Positions 52,500 to 63,790 of a DNA stretch of 64,000 bases are shown here, piece by piece (within the stretch, counting starts at the first letter, position 1; every line of letters starts with the position of its first letter). A program made the translations under genes and the position numbers. The DNA comes from Liolophura sinensis (Eukaryota; Mollusca; Polyplacophora; Chitonida; Chitonidae), in contig NW_027018068.1 of NCBI RefSeq assembly GCF_032854445.1, forward strand, positions 1 to 64,000. Reading direction: 5' to 3'. The notes below the pieces were generated by a model, which was given only the letters and a program-made list of their open reading frames with translations, was not told the origin of the DNA and did not search any database.

Positions 52500-54695
52500 C
52501 TATAAGTTATGTGCCCTTCGGTAGCCCAGAAGACCTGAAATCTTTGGGCTAAGCCCATTTAACTCACCCAGCAATTGCCTTACTTCTAAGTGCAAGACAA
52601 TCTCAATGTCTTTATCTACGTGTAGAAAAACCACACCATTTGTACGTGAGAAACACAAGGTACTTGATACAGTCTGCTGTAAAAAGTACAACTGAACACT
52701 GACCAACTTCAGTAAGGTGCCAAAAGATGCGGAATTCAGCCAGGCATCGGCAGCTGTTGAAAAATTGCAAATTTCCATGGTTTCCATGGAGTAAGAGCCG
52801 TTGCCGGGCACGTGATTATGACATAAATGATCATTCAATTGTCGCTACAGCCAAACGTATTGGTCGGAGAGCAACGCGGATTGCACCATTCGATTTCTCG
52901 TCACAAAATACGTCGGATTAGCCTCTTACCAGCAGCACTGGAACAGTTTTTCCACTTTTGCATTTTTGCCTGGTCTTTTTGTTAATTGAAATCGGCTACA
53001 CTGTACTCTGTACAATCGCGACTGGTCATTACTATATTCAACTTTTGACTATAAGTTATGTGCCCTTCGGTAGCCCAGAAGACGTCAAATCTTTGGGCTA
53101 AGCCCATTTAACTCACCCAGCAATTGTCTTACTTCTAAGTGCAAGACAATCTCAATGTCTTTATCTACGTGTAGAAAAACCACACCATTTGTACGTGAGA
53201 AACACAAGGTTCTTGATACAGTCTGCTGTAAAAAGTACAACTAAACACTGACCCACATTTATAAGGTGCCAAAAGATGCGGAATTGGGCCAGGTATCGGC
53301 AGCTGTTGAAAAATTGCAAATTTCCCTGGTTTCCATGGAGTAAGAGCCGTTGCTGTGCACGTGATTATGACATAAATGATCATTCAATTGTCGCTACAGG
53401 CAAAAGTATTGGTCGGAGAGCAACGCGGTTTGCACCATTCGATTTCTCGTCACAAAATACGTCGGATTAGCCTCTTACCAGCAGCACTGGAACAATTTTT
53501 CCAATTTTGCATTTTTGCCTGGTCTTTTTGTTAATTGAAATCGGCTACACTGTACTCTGTACAATCGCGACTGGTCATTACTATATTCAACTTTTGACTA
53601 TAAGTTATGTGCCCTTCGGTAGCCCAGAAGACCTGAAATCTTTGGGCTAAGCCCATTTAACTCACCCAGCAATTGCCTTACTTCTAAGTGCAAGACAATC
53701 TCAATGTCTTTATCTACGTGTAGAAAAACCACACCATTTGTACGTGAGAAACACAAGGTACTTGATACAGTCTGCTGTAAAAAGTACAACTGAACACTGA
53801 CCCACTTCAGTAAGGTGCCAAAAGATGCGGAATTGAGCCAGGCATCGGCAGCTGTTGAAAAATTGCAAATTTCCCTGGTTTCCATGGAGTAAGAGCCGTT
53901 GCTGGGCACGTGATTATGACATAAATGATCATTCAATTGTCACTACAGCCAAAAGTATTGGTCGGAGAGCAACGCGGTTTGCACCATTCGATTTCTCGTC
54001 ACAAAATACGTCGGATTAGCCTCTTACCAGCAGCACTGGAACAGTTTTCGCACTTTTGCATTTTTGCCTGGTCTTTTTGTTAATTGAAATCGGCTACACT
54101 GTACTCTGTACAATCGCGACTGGTCATTACTATATTCAACTTTTGACTATAAGTTATGTGCCCTTCGGTAGCCCAGAAGACCTGAAATCTTTGGGCTAAG
54201 CCCATTTAACTCACCCAGCAATTGTCTTACTTCTAAGTGCAAGACAATCTCAATGTCTTTATCTACGTGTAGAAAAACCACACCATTTGTACGTGAGAAA
54301 CACAAGGTTCTTGATACAGTCTGCTGTAAAAAGTACAACTGAACACTGACCCACTTCAGTAAGGTGCCAAAAGATGCGGAATTGAGCCAGGCATCGGCAG
54401 CTGTTGAAAAATTGCAAATTTCCCTGGTTTCCATGGAGTAAGAGCCGTTGCTGGGCAGGTGATTATGACATAAATGATCATTCAATTGTCACTACAGCCA
54501 AAAGTATTGGTCGGAGAGCAACGCGGTTTGCACCATTCGATTTGTCGTCACAAAATACGTCGGATTAGCCTCTTACCAGCAGCACTGGAACAGTTTTTCC
54601 ACTTTTGCATTTTTGCCTGGTCTTTTTGTTAATTGAAATCGGCTACACTGTACTCTGTACAATCGCGACTGGTCATTACTATATTCAACTTTTGA
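52500..54695 (+). repeat. Four-monomer higher-order unit, 2196 bp (second copy)
   Basis: Anchors are at 52500, 53049, 53598 and 54147, each exactly 2196 bp from its partner, with the same marks. Divergence starts just after 54695: CAATTGTCTTAC follows here where the unit would need CAATTGCCTTAC. Confidence 0.9.
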
Positions 54696-57486
54696 CTATA
54701 AGTTATGTGCCCTTCGGTAGCCCAGAAGACCTGAAATCTTTGGGCTAAGCCCATTTAACTCACCCAGCAATTGTCTTACTTCTAAGTGCAAGACAATCTC
54801 AATGTCTTTATCTACGTGTAGAAAAACCACACCATTTGTACATAAAAAACACAAGGTACTTGATACAGTCTGCTGTAAAAAGTACAACTAAACACTGACC
54901 CACTTCAGTAAGGTGCCAAAAGATGCGGAATTGAGCCAGGCATCGGCAGCTGTTGAAAAATTGCAAATTTCCCTGGTTTCCATGGAGTAAGAGCCGTTGC
55001 TGGGCACGTGATTATGACATAAATGATCATTCAATTGTCGCTACATCGAAACGTATTGGTCGGAGAGCAACGCGGATTGCACCATTCGATTTCTCGTCAC
55101 AAAATACGTCGGATTAGCCTCTTACCAGCAGCACTGGAACAGTTTTTCCACTTTTGCATTTTTGCCTGGTCTTTTTGTTAATTGAAATCGGCTACACTGT
55201 ACTCTGTACAATCGCGACTGGTCATTACTATATTCAACTTTTGACTATAAGTTATGTGCCCTTCGGTAGCCCAGAAGACCTGAAATCTTTGGGCTAAGCC
55301 CATTTAACTCACCCAGCAATTGTCTTACTTCTAAGTGCAAGACAATCTCAATGTCTTTATCTACGTGTAGAAAAACCACACCATTTGTACGTGAGAAACA
55401 CAAGGTTCTTGATACAGTCTGCTGTAAAAAGTACAACTAAACACTGACCCACATTTATAAGGTGCCAAAAGATGCGGAATTGGGCCAGGTATCGGCAGCT
55501 GTTGAAAAATTGCCAATTTCCCTGGTTTCCATGGAGTAAGAGCCGTTGCTGTGCACGTGATTATGACATAAATGATCATTCAATTGTCGCTACAGGCAAA
55601 AGTATTGGTCGGAGAGCAACGCGGTTTGCACCATTCGATTTCTCGTCACAAAATACGTCGGATTAGCCTCTTACCAGCAGCACTGGAACAGTTTTCGCAC
55701 TTTTGCATTTTTGCCTGGTCTTTTTGTTAATTGAAATCGGCTACACTGTACTCTGTACAATCGCGACTGGTCATTACTATATTCAACTTTTGACTATAAG
55801 TTATGTGCCCTTCGGTAGCCCAGAAGACCTGAAATCTTTGGGCTAAGCCCATTTAACTCACCCAGCAATTGTCTTACTTCTAAGTGCAAGACAATCTCAA
55901 TGTCTTTATCTACGTGTAGAAAAACCACACCATTTGTACGTGAGAAACACAAGGTTCTTGATACAGTCTGCTGTAAAAAGTACAACTGAACACTGACCAA
56001 CTTCAGTAAGGTGCCAAAAGATCCGGAATTGAGCCAGGCATCGGCAGCTGTTGAAAAATTGCAAACTTCCCTGGTTTCCATGGAGTAAGAGCCGTTGCTG
56101 GGCACGTGATTATGACATAAATGATCATTCAATTGTCACTACAGCCAAAAGTATTGGTCGGAGAGCAACGCGGTTTGCACCATTTGATTTCTCGTCACAA
56201 AATACGTCGGATTAGCCTCTTACCAGCAGCACTGGAACAGTTTTCGCACTTTTGCATTTTTGCCTGGTCTTTTTGTTAATTGAAATCGGCTACACTGTAC
56301 TCTGTACAATCGCGACTGGTCATTACTATATTCAACTTTTGACTATAAGTTATGTGCCCTTCGGTAGCCCAGAAGACCTGAAATCTTTGGGCTAAGCCCA
56401 TTTAACTCACCCAGCAATTGCCTTACTTCTAAGTGCAAGACAATCTCAATGTCTTTATCTACGTGTAGAAAAACCACACCATTTGTGCGTGAAAAACACA
56501 AGGTACTTGATACAGTCTGCTGTAAAAAGTACAACTGACCACAGACCCACATGAATAAGGTGCCAAAAGATGCGGAATTGAGCCAGGCAATGGCAGCTGT
56601 TGAAAAATTGCAAATTTCCCTGGTTTCCATGGAGTAAGAGCCGTTGCTGGGCACGTGATTATGACATAAATGATCATTCAATTGTCACTACAGCCAAAAG
56701 TATTGGTCGGAGAGCAACGCGGTTTGCACCATTCGATTTCTCGTTACAAAATACGTCGGATTAGCCTCTTACCAGCAGCACTGGAACAGTTTTTCCAATT
56801 TTGCATTTTTGCCTGGTCTTTTTGTTAATTGAAATCGGCTACACTGTACTCTGTACAATCGCGACTGGTCATTACTATATTCAACTTTTGACTATAAGTT
56901 ATGTGCCCTTCGGTAGCCCAGAAGACCTGAAATCTTTGGGCTAAGCCCATTTAACTCACCCAGCAATTGTCTTACTTCTAAGTGCAAGACTATCTCAATG
57001 TCTTTATCTGCGTGTAGAAAAACCACACCATTTGTACATAAAAAACACGAGGTACTTGATACAGTCTGCTGTAAAATGTACAACTAAACACAGACCCACA
57101 TTTATAAGGTGCCAAAAGATGCGGAATTGGGCCAGGTATCGGCAGCTGTTGAAAAATTGCCAATTTCCCTGGTTTCCATGGAGTAAGAGCCGTTGCTGTG
57201 CACGTGATTATGACATAAATGATCATTCAATTGTCGCTACAGGCAAAAGTATTGGTCGGAGAGCAACGCGGTTTGCACCATTCGATTTCTCGTCACAAAA
57301 TACGTCGGATTAGCCTCTTACCAGCAGCACTGGAACAATTTTTCCAATTTTGCATTTTTGCCTGGTCTTTTTGTTAATTGAAATCGGCTACACTGTACTC
57401 TGTACAATCGCGACTGGTCATTACTATATTCAACTTTTGACTATAAGTTATGTGCCCTTCGGTAGCCCAGAAGACCTGAAATCTTT

Positions 57487-57497
57487 GGGCTAAGCCC
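57487..57497. other. GGGCT-A-AGCCC inverted repeat (example site)
   Basis: An 11-base near-palindrome at +46. The commonest alternative is GGGCCAAGCCC. That one T-to-C change turns the TAA stop of the plus-strand frame into CAA and is why 97-128 codon plus-strand frames appear in only some monomers. Confidence 0.5.
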
Positions 57498-57534
57498 ATT
57501 TAACTCACCCAGCAATTGTCTTACTTCTAAGTGC

Positions 57535-57553
57535 AAGACAATCTCAATGTCTT
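57535..57553. other. AAGACA/TGTCTT inverted repeat, 7 base loop (example site)
   Basis: Six-base arms AAGACA and TGTCTT flank ATCTCAA. It is present in most monomers at +94; in the 4207 and 10247 units the loop changes to ATGTCAA without touching the arms, and in the 12762 unit the 5' arm is broken (AAGAAA). Confidence 0.5.
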
Positions 57554-57749
57554 TATCTACGTGTAGAAAAACCACACCATTTGTACATAAAAAACACAAG
57601 GTACTTGATACAGTCTGCTGTAAAAAGTACAACTAAACACTGACCCACATTTATAAGGTGCCAAAAGATGCGGAATTGGGCCAGGTATCGGCAGCTGTTG
57701 AAAAATTGCCAATTTCCCTGGTTTCCATGGAGTAAGAGCCGTTGCTGTG

Positions 57750-57755
57750 CACGTG
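57750..57755. other. CACGTG E-box palindrome, one per monomer (example site)
   Basis: The palindrome CACGTG lies at +309 in the unit, followed by ATTATGACAT. Read on the minus strand it is ATCACGTG, which fits the RTCACRTG consensus of yeast centromere element CDEI / Cbf1, and it is also a canonical E-box. I noted ten copies that lost it: near 178 (CACATG), 3475, 4515, 8908, 10556, 52260 and 54456 (CAGGTG), 26251 and 30645 (CATGTG) and 27350 (CACGTA). The 319 bp truncated unit lacks it. A six-base site can persist by copying alone, so function is not shown. Confidence 0.45.
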
Positions 57756-57767
57756 ATTATGACATAA

Positions 57768-57775
57768 ATGATCAT
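57768..57775. other. ATGATCAT palindrome beside the E-box (example site)
   Basis: This eight-base perfect palindrome starts 18 bases after the start of the CACGTG site. In some subtypes the flanks change so that it becomes a 14-base perfect palindrome (see 24070-24083), while in the CAATATTCATTG subtype the centre is broken. The region is the most dyad-rich and one of the most variable parts of the unit. Confidence 0.5.
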
Positions 57776-57942
57776 TCAATTGTCGCTACAGGCAAAAGTA
57801 TTGGTCGGAGAGCAACGCGGTTTGCACCATTCGATTTCTCGTCACAAAATACGTCGGATTAGCCTCTTACCAGCAGCACTGGAACAGTTTTCGCACTTTT
57901 GCATTTTTGCCTGGTCTTTTTGTTAATTGAAATCGGCTACAC

Positions 57943-57955
57943 TGTACTCTGTACA
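57943..57955. other. TGTAC-TCT-GTACA dyad (example site)
   Basis: Arms of five bases around a three-base centre, present in nearly all monomers at +502. It is followed at once by the TCGCGA palindrome (57957-57962). The 3' arm is constant, whereas the next bases vary (ATCGCGAC, GTCGCGAC, ATCGCGAG). It could form a small hairpin or bind a dimeric protein; no known site is claimed. Confidence 0.5.
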
Positions 57956-58099
57956 ATCGCGACTGGTCATTACTATATTCAACTTTTGACTATAAGTTAT
58001 GTGCCCTTCGGTAGCCCAGAAGACGTCAAATCTTTGCGCTTAGCCCATTTAACTCACCCAGCAATTGCCTTACTTCTAAGTGCAAGACAATCTCAATGT

Positions 58100-60500
58100 C
58101 TTTATCTACGTGTAGAAAAACCACACCATTTGTACGTGAGAAACACAAGGTTCTTGATACAGTCTGCTGTAAAAAGTACAACTGAACACTGACCCACTTC
58201 AGTAAGGTGCCAAAAGATGCGGAATTGAGCCAGGCATCGGCAGCTGTTGAAAAATTGCAAATTTCCCTGGTTTCCATGGAGTAAGAGCCGTTGCTGGGCA
58301 CGTGATTATGACATAAATGATCATTCAATTGTCACTACAGCCAAAAGTATTGATCGGAGAGCAACGCGGTTTGCACCATTCGATTTCTCGTCACAAAATA
58401 CGTCGGATTAGCCTCTTACCAGCAGCACTGGAACAGTTTTTCCACTTTTGCATTTTTGCCTGGTCTTTTTGTTAATTGAAATCGGCTACACTGTACTCTG
58501 TACAATCGCGACTGGTCATTACTATATTCAACTTTTGACTATAAGTTATGTGCCCTTCGGTAGCCCAGAAGACCTGAAATCTTTGGGCTAAGCCCATTTA
58601 ACTCACCCAGCAATTGTCTTACTTCTAAGTGCAAGACAATCTCAATGTCTTTATCTACGTGTAGAAAAACCACACCATTTGTACGTGAAAAACACAAGGT
58701 ACTTGATACAGTCTGCTGTAAAAAGTACAACTAAACACTGACCCACATTTATAAGGTGCCAAAAGGTGCGGAATTGGGGCCAGGCATCGGCAGCTGTTGA
58801 AAAATTGCAAATTTCCCTGGTTTCCATGGAGTAAGAGCCGTTGCTTGGCACGTGATTATGACATAAATGATCATTCAATTGTCACTACAGCCAAAAGTTT
58901 TGGTCGGAGAGCAACGCGTTTGCACCATTCGATTTCTCGTCACAAAATACGTCGGATTAGCCTCTTACCAGCAGCACTGGAACAGTTTTCGCACTTTTGC
59001 ATTTTTGCCTGGTCTTTTGTTAATTGAAATCGGCTACACTGTACTCTGTACAATCGCGACTGGTCATTACTATATTCAACTTTTGACTATAAGTTATGTG
59101 CCCTTCGGTAGCCCAGAAGACCTGAAATCATTGGGCCAAGCCCATTTAACTCACCCAGCAATTGTCTTACTTCTAAGTGCAAGACAATCTCAATGTCTTT
59201 ATCTACGTGTAGAAAAACCACACCATTTGTACGTGAAAAACACAAGGTACTTGATACAGTCTGCTGTAAAAAGTACAACTGACCACAGACCCACATGAAT
59301 AAGGTGCCAAAAGATGCGGAATTGAGCCAGGCATCGGCAGCTGTTGAAAAATTGCAAATTTCCCTGGTTTCCATGGAGTAAGAGCCGTTGCCGGGCACGT
59401 GATTATGACATAAATGATCATTCAATTGTCACTACAGCCAAACGTATTGGTCGGAGAGCAACGCGGATTGCACCATTCGATTTCTCGTCACAAAATACGT
59501 CGGATTAGCCTCTTACCAGCAGCACTGGAACAGTTTTTCCACTTTTGCATTTTTGCCTGGTCTTTTTGTTAATTGAAATCGGCTACACTGTACTCTGTAC
59601 AATCGCGACTGGTCATTACTATATTCAACTTTTGACTATAAGTTATGTGCCCTTCGGTAGCCCAGAAGACCTGAAATCTTTGGGCTAAGCCCATTTAACT
59701 CACCCAACAATTGTCTTACTTCTAAGTGCAAGACAATCTCAATGTCTTTATCTACGTGTAGAAAAACCACACCATTTGTACATAAAAAACACAAGGTACT
59801 TGATACAGTCTGCTGTAAAAAGTACAACTAAACACTGACCCACATTTATAAGGTGCCAAAAGATGCGGAATTGGGCCAGGTATCGGCAGCTGTTGAAAAA
59901 TTGCCAATTTCCCTGGTTTCCATGGAGTAAGAGCCGTTGCTGTGCACGTGATTATGACATAAATGATCATTCAATTGTCGCTACAGGCAAAAGTATTGGT
60001 CGGAGAGCAACGCGGTTTGCACCATTCGATTTCTCGTCACAAAATACGTCGGATTAGCCTCTTACCAGCAGCACTGGAACAGTTTTCGCACTTTTGCATT
60101 TTTGCCTGGTCTTTTTGTTAATGAAATCGGCTACACGGTACTCTGTACAATCGCGACTGGTCATTACTATATTCAACTTTTGACTATAAGTTATGTGCCC
60201 TTCGGTAGCCCAGAAGACCTGAAATCTTTGGGCCAAGCCCATTTAACTCACCCAGCAATTGTCTTACTTCTCAGTCCAAGACAATCTCAATGTCTTTATC
60301 TACGTGTAGAAAAACCACACCATTTGTACATAAAAAACACAAGGTACTTGATACAGTCTGCTGTAAAAAGTACAACTGAACACTGACCCACTTCAGTAAG
60401 GTGCCAAAAGATGCGGAATTGAGCCAGGCATCGGCAGCTGTTGAAAAGTTGCAAATTTCCCTGGTTTCCATGGAGTAAGAGCCGTTGCTGGGCACGTGAT
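58100..60500 (+). repeat. Duplicated tract of about 2.4 kb, partner of about 61390-63790
   Basis: Shared rare variants in order at a shift of about 3291 bp: GTATTGATCGG (58350 and 61640), AAAAGGTGCGG (near 58762 and 62053), AAGTTTTGGTCGG (near 58896 and 62187), AAATCATTGGGCC (near 59126 and 62417), CCCAACAATTG (59704 and 62996), ACACGGTACTC (60133 and 63424) and CTTCTCAGTCC (60268 and 63559). The period is close to six monomers, minus three bases. Confidence 0.88.
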
Positions 60501-61390
60501 TATGACATAAATGATCATTCAATTGTCACTACAGCCAAAAGTATTGATCGGAGAGCAACGCGGTTTGCACCATTCGATTTCTCGTCACAAAATACGTCGG
60601 ATTAGCCTGTTACCAGCAGCACTGGAACAGTTTTTCCACTTTTGCATTTTTGCCTGGTCTTTTTGTTAATTGAAATCTGCTACACTGTACTCTGTACAAT
60701 CGCGACTGGTCATTACTATATTCAACTTTTGACTATAAGTTATGTGCCCTTCGGTAGCCCAGAAGACCTGAAATTTTTGGGCTAAGCCCATTTAACTCAC
60801 CCAGCAATTGTCTTACTTCTAAGTGCAAGACAATCTCAATGTCTTTATCTACGTGTAGAAAACCACACCATTTGTACGTGAAAAACACAAGGTACTTGAT
60901 ACAGTCTGCTGTAAAAAGTACAACTGACCACAGACCCACATGAATAAGGTGCCAAAAGATGCGGAATTGAGCCAGGCATCGGCAGCTGTTGAAAAATTGC
61001 AAATTTCCCTGGTTTCCATGGAGTAAGAGCCGTTGCCGGGCACGTGATTATGACATAAATGATCATTCAATTGTCGCTACAGCCAAACGTATTGGTCGGA
61101 GAGCAACGCGGATTGCACCATTCGATTTCTCGTCACAAAATACGTCGGATTAGCCTCTTACCAGCAGCACTGGAACAGTTTTTCCACTTTTGCATTTTTG
61201 CCTGGTCTTTTTGTTAATTGAAATCGGCTACACTGTACTCTGTACAATCGCGACTGGTCATTACTATATTCAACTTTTGACTATAAGTTATGTGCCCTTC
61301 GGTAGCCCAGAAGACCTGAAATCTTTGGGCTAAGCCCATTTAACTAACCCAGCAATTGTCTTACTTCTAAGTGCAAGACAATCTCAATGT
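60500..61390 (+). repeat. Monomers joining the two copies of the 2.4 kb tract
   Basis: This covers the end of the 60184 unit, the 60733 unit and the start of the 61281 unit. Minor marks are GTATTGATCGG near 60541, AGCCTGTTACC, GAAATCTGCTAC, GAAATTTTTGGGC, a lost A in GTAGAAAACCAC and GACCACAGAC / ATGAATAAGG in the 60733 unit. Confidence 0.9.
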
Positions 61391-63790
61391 CTTTATCTAC
61401 GTGTAGAAAAACCACACCATTTGTACGTGAGAAACACAAGGTTCTTGATACAGTCTGCTGTAAAAAGTACAACTGAACACTGACCCACTTCAGTAAGGTG
61501 CCAAAAGATGCGGAATTGAGCCAGGCATCGGCAGCTGTTGAAAAATTGCAAATTTCCCTGGTTTCCATGGAGTAAGAGCCGTTGCTGGGCACGTGATTAT
61601 GACATAAATGATCATTCAATTGTCACTACAGCCAAAAGTATTGATCGGAGAGCAACGCGGTTTGCACCATTCGATTTCTCGTCACAAAATACGTCGGATT
61701 AGCCTCTTACCAGCAGCACTGGAACAGTTTTTCCACTTTTGCATTTTTGCCTGGTCTTTTTGTTAATTGAAATCGGCTACACTGTACTCTGTACAATCGC
61801 GACTGGTCATTACTATATTCAACTTTTGACTATAAGTTATGTGCCCTTCGGTAGCCCAGAAGACCTGAAATCTTTGGGCTAAGCCCATTTAACTCACCCA
61901 GCAATTGTCTTACTTCTAAGTGCAAGACAATCTCAATGTCTTTATCTACGTGTAGAAAAACCACACCATTTGTACGTGAAAAACACAAGGTACTTGATAC
62001 AGTCTGCTGTAAAAAGTACAACTAAACACTGACCCACATTTATAAGGTGCCAAAAGGTGCGGAATTGGGCCAGGCATCGGCAGCTGTTGAAAAATTGCAA
62101 ATTTCCCTGGTTTCCATGGAGTAAGAGCCGTTGCTGGGCACGTGATTATGACATAAATGATCATTCAATTGTCACTACAGCCAAAAGTTTTGGTCGGAGA
62201 GCAACGCGGTTTGCACCATTCGATTTCTCGTCACAAAATACGTCGGATTAGCCTCTTACCAGCAGCACTGGAACAGTTTTCGCACTTTTGCATTTTTGCC
62301 TGGTCTTTTTGTTAATTGAAATCGGCTACACTGTACTCTGTACAATCGCGACTGGTCATTACTATATTCAACTTTTGACTATAAGTTATGTGCCCTTCGG
62401 TAGCCCAGAAGACCTGAAATCATTGGGCCAAGCCCATTTAACTCACCCAGCAATTGTCTTACTTCTAAGTGCAAGACAATCTCAATGTCTTTATCTACGT
62501 GTAGAAAAACCACACCATTTGTACGTACGTGAAAAACACAAGGTACTTGATACAGTCTGCTGTAAAAAGTACAACTGACCACAGACCCACATGAATAAGG
62601 TGCCAAAAGATGCGGAATTGAGCCAGGCATCGGCAGCTGTTGAAAAATTGCAAATTTCCTGGTTTCCATGGAGTAAGAGCCGTTGCCGGCACGTGATTAT
62701 GACATAAATGATCATTCAATTGTCACTACAGCCAAACGTATTGGTCGGAGAGCAACGCGGATTGCACCATTCGATTTCTCGTCACAAAATACGTCGGATT
62801 AGCCTCTTACCAGCAGCACTGGAACAGTTTTTCCACTTTGCATTTTTGCCTGTCTTTTGTTAATTGAAATCGGCTACACTGTACTCTGTAACAATCGCGA
62901 CTGGGTCATTACTATATTCAACTTTTGACTATAAGTTAGTGCCCTTCGGTAGCCCAAGAAGACCTGAAATCTTTGGGCTAAGCCATTTAACTCACCCAAC
63001 AATTGTCTTACTTCTAAGTGCAAGACAATCTCAATGTCTTTATCTACGTGTAGAAAAAACCACACCATTTGTACATAAAAAACACAAGGTACTGATACAG
63101 TCTGCTGTAAAAAGTACAACTAAACACTGACCCACATTTATAAGGTGCAAAAGATGCGGAATTGGGCCAGGTATCGGCAGCTGTTGAAAAATTGCCAATT
63201 TCCCTGGTTTCCATGGAGTAAGAGCCGTTGCTGTGCACGTGATTATGACATAAATGATCATTCAATTGTCGCTACAGGCAAAAGTATTGGTCGGAGAGCA
63301 ACGCGGTTTGCACCATTCGATTTCTCGTCACAAAATACGTCGGATTAGCCTCTTACCAGCAGCACTGGAACAGTTTTCGCACTTTTGCATTTTTGCCTGG
63401 TCTTTTTGTTAATTGAAATCGCTACACGGTACTCTGTACAATCGCGACTGGTCATTACTATATTCAACTTTTGACTATAAGTTATGTGCCCTTCGGTAGC
63501 CCAGAAGACCTGAAATCTTTGGGCCAAGCCCATTTAACTCACCCAGCAATTGTCTTACTTCTCAGTCCAAGACAATCTCAATGTCTTTATCTACGTGTAG
63601 AAAAACCACACCATTTGTACGTGAAAAACACAAGGTACTTGATACAGTCTGCTGTAAAAAGTACAACTGAACACTGACCCACTTCAGTAAGGTGCAAAAG
63701 ATGCGGAATTGAGCCAGGCATCGGCAGCTGTTGAAAAATTGCAAATTTTCCCTGGTTTCCATGAGTAAGAGCCGTTGCTGGGCACGTGAT
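61390..63790 (+). repeat. Duplicated tract of about 2.4 kb (second copy), indel-rich at its right end
   Basis: This copy follows the order of 58100-60500. From about 62520 on it departs mainly by indels: a 4 bp gain (GTACGTACGTG at 62521), lost bases in TTTCCTGG, GCCGGCACG, CACTTTGCAT, CCTGTCTTTTG, TTAGTGCCC, AAGCCATTT, GTACTGATAC and GGTGCAAAAG, and gained bases in TGTAACAATCG, CTGGGTCATT, CCCAAGAAG and GAAAAAACC. Substitutions are few. This profile looks like uncorrected read error. Confidence 0.85.

Larger units (their letters stand above)
57441..57989 (+). repeat. Representative full-length satellite monomer (549 bp)
   Basis: This copy serves as a reference unit from the most homogeneous part of the array. 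Offsets from its first base: an imperfect GGGCT/AGCCC dyad at about +46, AAGACA/TGTCTT hairpin arms at +94 to +112, variable blocks between about +140 and +280, CACGTG at +309, ATGATCAT at +327, a TGTAC/GTACA dyad at +502 and TCGCGA at +516. By hand count over 57421-57960, C is 119, G is 103 and CpG is 18 in 540 bases (observed/expected about 0.8). The length is 3 x 183, so any frame stays in phase from unit to unit, but every frame has stops within the unit. The choice of first base is arbitrary; the true ends of the unit, if any exist, cannot be known from a tandem array. Confidence 0.95.
44814..58538 (+). repeat. Homogenised core: 25 consecutive monomers of exactly 549 bp
   Basis: All anchor spacings from 44814 to 58539 equal 549, so no net insertion or deletion occurs in 13,725 bp. 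Elsewhere an indel appears every few units. The monomers here are also the most alike, sharing AAGTGCAAG and GACCTGAAATC in most copies. This is the expected pattern for the most recently amplified part of a satellite. Confidence 0.93.
54696..58538 (+). repeat. Seven monomers of mixed subtype, all 549 bp
   Basis: Anchors are at 54696, 55245, 55794, 56343, 56892, 57441 and 57990. The 54696 unit has a private CTACATCGAAACG. The 56343 unit has TTTGTGCGTG and GGCAATGGCAG, as in the 41507 unit. The 56892 unit is a C type with TCTGCGTGTAG. The 57990 unit has TTTGCGCTTAGCCC. Confidence 0.93.
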
